Source of the DNA: Methylomicrobium lacus_A
GTDB taxonomy: Bacteria; Pseudomonadota; Gammaproteobacteria; Methylococcales; Methylomonadaceae
Reading direction: 5' to 3'
Assembly: GCF_041897535.1 (NCBI RefSeq)
Contig: NZ_CP169217.1
Span: forward strand, 1,860,001-1,924,000
DNA length: 64,000 bases
Below the pieces are notes generated by a model. It was not told where the DNA came from. It did no database searches and worked only from the letters and a program-made list of their open reading frames with translations. Positions 61,301 through 64,000 of this stretch are shown here, one piece after another (position 1 is the stretch's first letter; each line of letters opens with the position of its first letter). A program made the translations under genes and the position numbers.

Positions 61301-64000
61301 GTGAACAGCGTATCGCCATCGATCGCCAGATCGGTCAGCGTGCCGCCTCCCAATGACGACAGACTCAGCGTGGTGCGAACCTCGCCGGTGTTCAAATCGA
61401 CGCTCGCAAGATCGCTGCCGGTGGTCACATACGCAATGCCGTCACGCACTTCGACATGCGATACCGGGCTGGCAAAGGCCAGTGTTTGCCGTAACGTCGG
61501 ACTGGAAGGGTCGGAAATGTCGACAATGTGCAAGCCGGCATCGTTGGCTGCAAGCACGGCAATGCCGCGCACCGCATCAACTGCGACATCGGTGTTGTTA
61601 CCTGTTAAATCCAGCTCGGCCAAGACTTTGCTTTTAGTGACCTGAGATGCATCAACCACCGCAAGGCCGTTATTTCCGGTTGCCAGCAACACCGTTAAAT
61701 CGGACTTGCCATCGGTTGAACCGATGACGGCCACGGCTTCGGCGCTGCCTTTTATTGCGGTGCTGGAGATCACGCCTGTCGCCACGGCAATACCGTCCAA
61801 TGGGTTTAGCCCTTGCTGCAACTCGGCGAGGTCAAGCAGACCATCCTGGTCCGAATCAGCGCTTGACTTCTTTGTACCCACGATCTCTTCCACAACATCC
61901 GGCAGACCGTCTGCATCCCTATCGAGCAGCCCGCCTTGTCCATCAGGCAACAGATATTCAGGTACGATGCGAACTCCAAACTCGTCTACCGGCAAGCTCG
62001 ACAAGTCCAGAGAAGCAAATGCCACGGCCGGCAGTTTGCTAGCCTGACCGGTTGGCGAGGTATGGCCATAGACATTAGCCACTTTATGCGCGACAGGGTC
62101 GTAGAGGGACAGCGAATAGTCCGCATCGGGCGCTAAGAAGACATCGATTTTACCCTCGCTATCGGTGCGGCCGCGCAATTCGTTACCATCGATGCGAATC
62201 AGATAGTAAGTGTTACCCGGCAATCCGGAAACAAAAGAGCTGTACATCTTTGCTGCCGTTTGATCGAGATCACTCGTGCTATTATTCAGCGCATAATAGC
62301 CGCTGCCGAAGTCTTGAAGCGCGTCAAAATTGGGCATGTTTGCCGCGAGCGCATCAATCAGCTGCTGAATATCCTCGAAAAGGCTATCGGGATAAGTCGA
62401 TGAAGCCTCGGCCAATTGAAGCGTTCTGGCACCGGTAGCGGGAGCCGCGGGTGCGCTCTCGGCGTTGGCCGCCAGACTCAATGCCGTTGCGATTTGATCG
62501 ATTTTCGCGCAAATGAATGCCAAACCTAATTGTTTTAAACCGGCCTCGGCTTTCTCGATCAACTTATTGACCTCCCCTAATTGGGTTTTAACAGCCCCGA
62601 TGCCAACGCATATCGTTTTAACAAGGGTGGTATTGCACTCGCCACCTTGTTGTTGAATGCGTCCGCATACATTGTCGAGGCCGCTCAATATAGCCTCTAA
62701 GCATTTGGCAATCTTAAGCGCTCTGCTGATCGGATTCTGTTTCTCGAAGGCTTCTACCACGGCTACTACGGCAGATTTCCCGTCATTTATGATTTTAAAG
62801 GTAGCCGCTAACTGCGCCGTGCTCACACCCGGCTTGTTGAGTTCCGCCTGAAGGGTTACCACCGACTCTGCAATTGAACGGGCCTTGTCTGATACTGTCA
62901 GAACGGCCTTAAGCGCGCTCCCAATTCCGGCAAGCTCGGCGGCGCAATTAGCCGCCGCCGTCGTCAGATCGATGACGATGTCGAATGCATTTTGAGAGTT
63001 GATGCATGGCGGCGGATCTTGTGGCGGCGGGTTGTCAGGCCCGGTAGTCGGCGTGCCCGGAGGCGTCAAACCATGCCATCCTGGCGCTCTCACGCCCGAC
63101 CCCGGATCGGATACCACAGTCAACCCGTCCGCCGACACGGTGCCGGTACCGTTGATCACCAGCCGTCCGGTCGTATGATCGAAGCTCAGGATATTCAGCT
63201 TGGTGCCCGGCGCCGCGTTGAACACGTTGGGCAGCGTAATCTGCACCGGTTCGGCGAAAGCCGCCACGCCCGGCGCCTGGATCGTAATGTCGAAGGTGTG
63301 TTGCAGCACGCCCGGCGGCAGCATGTCGCGCACCAGTTCCGGCGGCACGGTCGCGATGCCGATTTGGGCATTGGTTACCGGATTGCCGTTCTGGTCAACG
63401 GCGCTGCCCGGGTTGACGGTCAAGGTCAGCGCGGCGCGTTGTGCTTCGGTCAGGTCCGGCGCCGCCGCGGGGTCGACGGCGTTAATCACGGTGGGTTCAG
63501 TCGCGCTGACCGCTTGCAGTACACTGGTGGCGATACGCGGCAGATACACTTCCTGGCGATCGGCATTGGCCAGGCGCTCGGCGGACGTTCCCATGCTGCC
63601 CATCAGCGTGTTGGCGACGCCCGGTATCAGTTCGGCATCCATCACCATTTCCGGGAAGAACACGCCGTCGGGCGCATTGGTCGCGGTGCGGCCGTCGATG
63701 ACGACCTTGACCGTACCGGCAGGCACGTCGGTCAATTCGAAGTAGCCGTTGCCGTCGGTGAAGACGAACTTGTCCTCCTGCCCCAGGATGTAAACCTTGG
63801 CGTGAGCGATCGGCCGCTTGAAGACGTCGTCGGGGGTATGGATGATGCCGTCGGCGCCGCGGCCGATATCGTCGAAGGTCATCGGTTCGAGGTCGGGGCC
63901 GGGATCGGCGACGATGCCGACGATTTTGGTTCCTGGAACCGAGGTGCGGCTGACCGTGGTAAAGTCGAGCGAGAACTGGCCGCCGGAAGCACCGTCGGCA
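49363..64000 (-). CDS. Giant repetitive secreted/surface protein (5' end outside window)
   Basis: The frame is open from the window edge to the TAA at 49363, at least 4,878 codons; the true start lies beyond 64000. Read from the N-terminal side it contains several regions in order. A carboxypeptidase-regulatory-like domain (about 63960-63670, DGNGYFELTDVPAG) comes first. It is followed by a Pro-rich linker (about 63050) and a helical Cys-containing region (about 63000-62450). Next are a thrombospondin-3-like calcium stretch (DRDADGLPD, DSDQDGLLD, about 61950-61800) and an LVIVD-like propeller (about 61790-60840). Ig/SbsA-like domains (about 60830-60200) lead into 2.36 copies of a 1,486-residue unit. 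Each unit has TIG-like modules with xxxANxGQ and LQIVPTL motifs, a beta-propeller, a jelly-roll-like region and a PPC domain. No C-terminal anchor or RTX repeats were seen. The exporter operon downstream is the likely secretion route. Confidence 0.9.
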   Translation of the reverse strand, partial: ADGASGGQFSLDFTTVSRTSVPGTKIVGIVADPGPDLEPMTFDDIGRGADGIIHTPDDVFKRPIAHAKVYILGQEDKFVFTDGNGYFELTDVPAGTVKVVIDGRTATNAPDGVFFPEMVMDAELIPGVANTLMGSMGTSAERLANADRQEVYLPRIATSVLQAVSATEPTVINAVDPAAAPDLTEAQRAALTLTVNPGSAVDQNGNPVTNAQIGIATVPPELVRDMLPPGVLQHTFDITIQAPGVAAFAEPVQITLPNVFNAAPGTKLNILSFDHTTGRLVINGTGTVSADGLTVVSDPGSGVRAPGWHGLTPPGTPTTGPDNPPPQDPPPCINSQNAFDIVIDLTTAAANCAAELAGIGSALKAVLTVSDKARSIAESVVTLQAELNKPGVSTAQLAATFKIINDGKSAVVAVVEAFEKQNPISRALKIAKCLEAILSGLDNVCGRIQQQGGECNTTLVKTICVGIGAVKTQLGEVNKLIEKAEAGLKQLGLAFICAKIDQIATALSLAANAESAPAAPATGARTLQLAEASSTYPDSLFEDIQQLIDALAANMPNFDALQDFGSGYYALNNSTSDLDQTAAKMYSSFVSGLPGNTYYLIRIDGNELRGRTDSEGKIDVFLAPDADYSLSLYDPVAHKVANVYGHTSPTGQASKLPAVAFASLDLSSLPVDEFGVRIVPEYLLPDGQGGLLDRDADGLPDVVEEIVGTKKSSADSDQDGLLDLAELQQGLNPLDGIAVATGVISSTAIKGSAEAVAVIGSTDGKSDLTVLLATGNNGLAVVDASQVTKSKVLAELDLTGNNTDVAVDAVRGIAVLAANDAGLHIVDISDPSSPTLRQTLAFASPVSHVEVRDGIAYVTTGSDLASVDLNTGEVRTTLSLSSLGGGTLTDLAIDGDTLFTMDGSRVLRSISIAGDVLTLLDNLTLSTGGGRLFVGGGVAYIGGTGGFQQGFSTVNVANPADLLLLSNPDATNITNGAIVANGSGLAVSIGNLPGIGNRVQVIDVSDPTDTSAFITQYDLSDAPRDITLANGLAFVADGSGGLQIVNYVGFDTKGIAPNVAISVEGADADPATPGTQVLEGRTVRVIPTISDDVQVRSVELLVNGQVVFNDIAFPFELFAQVPTIAAGGSTLNIQVRATDTGGNVALSNLVTLDVVPDTFAPVVSSVSVEEGARRFFVRSIDLVFDEPIDTTRLNTSGVSLLRAGNDGLFGTADDVSVPVTLDSRAFGQRVSVLIDGLLPPGEYQFTLDPSIINDRAGNALADPVVRHFTIRPASDVKAAMGVPEIATAPSANPGQQIGIAVPFDPATARAEFSVIDAAGNRSTTVVSALRTDTARGIAYFTVPLNAVTGDAVVYSLVGNTRTDFADGTFPLQIIPTLTGVEVQSVASDGSSAVVVLRGTGFIEGNNSEYRFGSGADGVVVLDAGVSAGADVQQIYDAALGQNLNGQVTLTVPLSDGAFGPISVKTAGGVSASFSVSLSSVTATALSGTPANAAIASANPGQAVTLNGAGLSTASDVLLRYTDYSGALQTLKVSPIAAAADGSSATLTVPLEANGIVSLQVFGSSSQPQLQIVPVLASSNFDGNLHLYGAGFVEGGSQYTVGGSSVTDSVINDGVDVGTYYDSARGVQVNGGYAVLDSADLAHFGEGTVTVTTAGGTSAALALKVVKPGSESASVGQLSDVAVDPVSGALWVVDTTNPGHLQRIDRSTGAIVQTITLDAATFGNQYTGSYAGLQVAPQAFSLNGVNVPAGSLLLFSGYWHTTINTVVAIDPNTGAVITKLPLAQSYTLTAGVYDAVTGHLFVLSHDSNKMIEVDPATGATVSQIALPLNVQSWAGLAIDPNDSNFWIGSYYGGTALVKVDRGGTELQRIDLASQGVYANTISGLAFDADGALRVATTQGGVVKVDLDHDPAVVSATLTEVVATATNGTAAIAGAAAANTGQVIELRGTHFGPGTQVLFNTRNNEGVPGIVAVRPLLINADGTRLQVVVPELATTGDIRVTNIGTSNLGFNSHNDAIYRQVTASFTAGSDTALIRFGDGGLQELNDESWGIDNVVVKQGGTLVFSDNFEGGAKANWSNLATNKDAMANFSEFSGRFNNAGQTLSLGGLTAGQNYTVSFDFYALDSWDGSSGPDLIDVSVDGVSVLHDTVSNYSVLNAQSLNASAGIRLQIVPTLTVLSSGRPGEETLFYLNGSGFMEGASTVTLGGMTQNDNVLNQSPLDVSGNNTSLSVVAPLTLDGPIRITTEGGFAEIPAPSFGVQALVNFSGLSASATDGVPTNAGVASAVTGQSIVLTGQGFTSNTLVQFQGIDDSGRLGTITRTGSVSNNGTTLTIRVPALARSGQVSVLGSNTSFDLQIVPTLRAVGGTVATGNTLVIEGSGLTANDLIVSIDGRAVGDFSVRTLYDNTGSSVDQQLLTLTVPNGIGAGVISVSTAGGSATLRSGVTLTALGDMTPATEVGNTLGEAQVLAVGNNQSQRILSSIGGALAGLDVDLYRIDVNAGDVLSLGVSGIGNSRLRVFDANGVQLTAQNYSTSGTAALRWTAPSGGSYYLGISGSGNSTYDPKVSGSGTASTTGNYTLSIERLAAGSSRLIGISATAASGTAAQAGLASANTGQTITLTGSGLLAGDQVVFSVIDSSGNVSEQTVTPVSVAADGSSLTVVVPANAATGHVRLARDTAGLLLQIVPTLSDVNMGAGGSFIGGSLTLSGSGFAEGTTSVWLGASQVVDTSRSYGINTSNTSLSLTVPNGASSGPIRVSTVGGTSAVFGLTLAGITASAASGTAAGASANPGQVISLSGSGFDSGLDIVFETIDSNGNRTETIVRPNTVNAEGSLVQVTVPLNAVSGVVRVVGDNSGAALALQIIPTLTGVEVQSVASDGSSAVVVLRGTGFIEGNNSEYRFGSGADGVVVLDAGVSAGADVQQIYDAALGQNLNGQVTLTVPLSDGAFGPISVKTAGGVSASFSVSLSSVTATALSGTPANAAIASANPGQAVTLNGAGLSTASDVLLRYTDYSGALQTLKVSPIAAAADGSSATLTVPLEANGIVSLQVFGSSSQPQLQIVPVLASSNFDGNLHLYGAGFVEGGSQYTVGGSSVTDSVINDGVDVGTYYDSARGVQVNGGYAVLDSADLAHFGEGTVTVTTAGGTSAALALKVVKPGSESASVGQLSDVAVDPVSGALWVVDTTNPGHLQRIDRSTGAIVQTITLDAATFGNQYTGSYAGLQVAPQAFSLNGVNVPAGSLLLFSGYWHTTINTVVAIDPNTGAVITKLPLAQSYTLTAGVYDAVTGHLFVLSHDSNKMIEVDPATGATVSQIALPLNVQSWAGLAIDPNDSNFWIGSYYGGTALVKVDRGGTELQRIDLASQGVYANTISGLAFDADGALRVATTQGGVVKVDLDHDPAVVSATLTEVVATATNGTAAIAGAAAANTGQVIELRGTHFGPGTQVLFNTRNNEGVPGIVAVRPLLINADGTRLQVVVPELATTGDIRVTNIGTSNLGFNSHNDAIYRQVTASFTAGSDTALIRFGDGGLQELNDESWGIDNVVVKQGGTLVFSDNFEGGAKANWSNLATNKDAMANFSEFSGRFNNAGQTLSLGGLTAGQNYTVSFDFYALDSWDGSSGPDLIDVSVDGVSVLHDTVSNYSVLNAQSLNASAGIRLQIVPTLTVLSSGRPGEETLFYLNGSGFMEGASTVTLGGMTQNDNVLNQSPLDVSGNNTSLSVVAPLTLDGPIRITTEGGFAEIPAPSFGVQALVNFSGLSASATDGVPTNAGVASAVTGQSIVLTGQGFTSNTLVQFQGIDDSGRLGTITRTGSVSNNGTTLTIRVPALARSGQVSVLGSNTSFDLQIVPTLRAVGGTVATGNTLVIEGSGLTANDLIVSIDGRAVGDFSVRTLYDNTGSSVDQQLLTLTVPNGIGAGVISVSTAGGSATLRSGVTLTALGDMTPATEVGNTLGEAQVLAVGNNQSQRILSSIGGALAGLDVDLYRIDVNAGDVLSLGVSGIGNSRLRVFDANGVQLTAQNYSTSGTAALRWTAPSGGSYYLGISGSGNSTYDPKVSGSGTASTTGNYTLSIERLAAGSSRLIGISATAASGTAAQAGLASANTGQTITLTGSGLLAGDQVVFSVIDSSGNVSEQTVTPVSVAADGSSLTVVVPANAATGHVRLARDTAGLLLQIVPTLSDVNMGAGGSFIGGSLTLSGSGFAEGTTSVWLGASQVVDTSRSYGINTSNTSLSLTVPNGASSGPIRVSTVGGTSAVFGLTLAGITASAASGTAAGASANPGQVISLSGSGFDSGLDIVFETIDSNGNRTETIVRPNTVNAEGSLVQVTVPLNAVSGVVRVVGDNSGAALALQIIPTLTGVEVQSVASDGSSAVVVLRGTGFIEGNNSEYRFGSGADGVVVLDAGVSAGADVQQIYDAALGQNLNGQVTLTVPLSDGAFGPISVKTAGGVSASFSVSLSSVTATALSGTPANAAIASANPGQAVTLNGAGLSTASDVLLRYTDYSGALQTLKVSPIAAAADGSSATLTVPLEANGIVSLQVFGSSSQPQLQIVPVLASSNFDGNLHLYGAGFVEGGSQYTVGGSSVTDSVINDGVDVGTYYDSARGVQVNGGYAVLDSADLAHFGEGTVTVTTAGGTSAALALKVVKPGSESASVGQLSDVAVDPVSGALWVVDTTNPGHLQRIDRSTGAIVQTITLDAATFGNQYTGSYAGLQVAPQAFSLNGVNVPAGSLLLFSGYWHTTINTVVAIDPNTGAVITKLPLAQSYTLTAGVYDAVTGHLFVLSHDSNKMIEVDPATGATVSQIALPLNVQSWAGLAIDPNDGNFWIGSYYGGTALVKVDRGGTELQRIDLASQGVYANTISGLAFDADGALRVATTQGGVIKVSLS
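49385..50972 (-). repeat. 4,458-bp tandem unit, partial copy 3 (1,588 bp)
   Basis: The third copy covers only the first 1,588 bp of the unit in reading direction and ends within the last propeller blade, 22 bp before the end of the stop codon. One clear difference from copies 1 and 2 is a C for T at about 49560 (Gly for Ser in the propeller, NDGNFW instead of NDSNFW). The protein then ends IKVSLS instead of continuing VKVDLDHDP. Confidence 0.93.
50973..55430 (-). repeat. 4,458-bp tandem unit, copy 2
   Basis: Second full copy, directly joined to copy 1. All frames on both strands translate to the same peptides as in copy 1, which shows near-perfect nucleotide identity. It encodes the same order: two TIG-like modules, propeller, jelly-roll-like region, TIG modules, PPC domain, TIG modules. 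Confidence 0.95.
55431..59888 (-). repeat. 4,458-bp tandem unit, copy 1
   Basis: First full copy in reading direction. The period is exactly 4,458 bp (1,486 codons), so the frame is kept. Identity with copy 2 appears complete in the parts compared. The left-reading boundary is sharp: at 59889 the sequence departs from that after copy 2 (55431). Confidence 0.95.

Overview
The window is a GC-rich chromosomal segment of a gammaproteobacterium. The best taxonomic evidence is the run gyrA-serC-pheA-hisC-tyrA-aroA-cmk-rpsA-ihfB (33.9 to 22.9 kb, minus strand), which is the order typical of that class. A Methylococcales-type methanotroph is a plausible guess from the overall gene content, but no methane oxidation gene lies in the window, so this is inference only. 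No rRNA, tRNA or CRISPR array was seen.

Layout. 0.1-3.6 kb: a secreted retropepsin-like protease and two coupled GTPases, one membrane-anchored and one with a DUF697 tail. 3.7-7.7 kb: ispG (isoprenoid synthesis), a metallophosphoesterase, and a FixL/FixJ-like two-component pair whose PAS domain keeps the FixL haem-pocket residues. 8.1-11.2 kb: a DUF2934 protein, a stand-alone M41-like HEAGH protein and a divergent FtsH, ending in a good terminator. 11.2-16.5 kb: a GH19 lysozyme/chitinase with an unknown partner, a multicopper oxidase, DUF3175, a DUF815 ATPase and class I fructose-1,6-bisphosphatase. 16.6-19.5 kb: feoABC behind a promoter with a Fur box. 19.7-22.5 kb: a small secreted protein, a HerA-like ATPase and a SlyD-type isomerase. 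22.9-33.9 kb: the aromatic amino acid/gyrA/rpsA block. 34.1-39.3 kb: two Uma2 proteins, NAD synthesis genes (pncB, nadC) with a flavin reductase, and an MltB-like lytic transglycosylase.

The most unusual part is 39.5-64 kb, all on the minus strand except an IS. It begins with an enormous gene (more than 4,870 codons inside the window, its start lying beyond position 64000). This encodes a modular surface/secreted-type protein with a carboxypeptidase-regulatory-like domain, a calcium-binding thrombospondin-3-like stretch, beta-propellers, Ig/TIG-like modules and a PPC domain. It contains 2.36 nearly identical tandem copies of a 4,458-bp (1,486-residue) unit. Immediately downstream comes a tightly packed five-gene operon: GAF-HlyD membrane fusion protein, PqqD-M50 protease-HlyD fusion, a shortened SecA-like ATPase, a periplasmic adaptor and a TolC-like outer membrane factor. 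It resembles a type I exporter in which a SecA-like motor replaces the ABC or RND pump. I infer that it is a dedicated exporter for the giant protein. In this strain an IS630-family element has inserted inside the GAF region of the first operon gene. The two halves rejoin exactly in frame when the IS and its TA duplication are removed.
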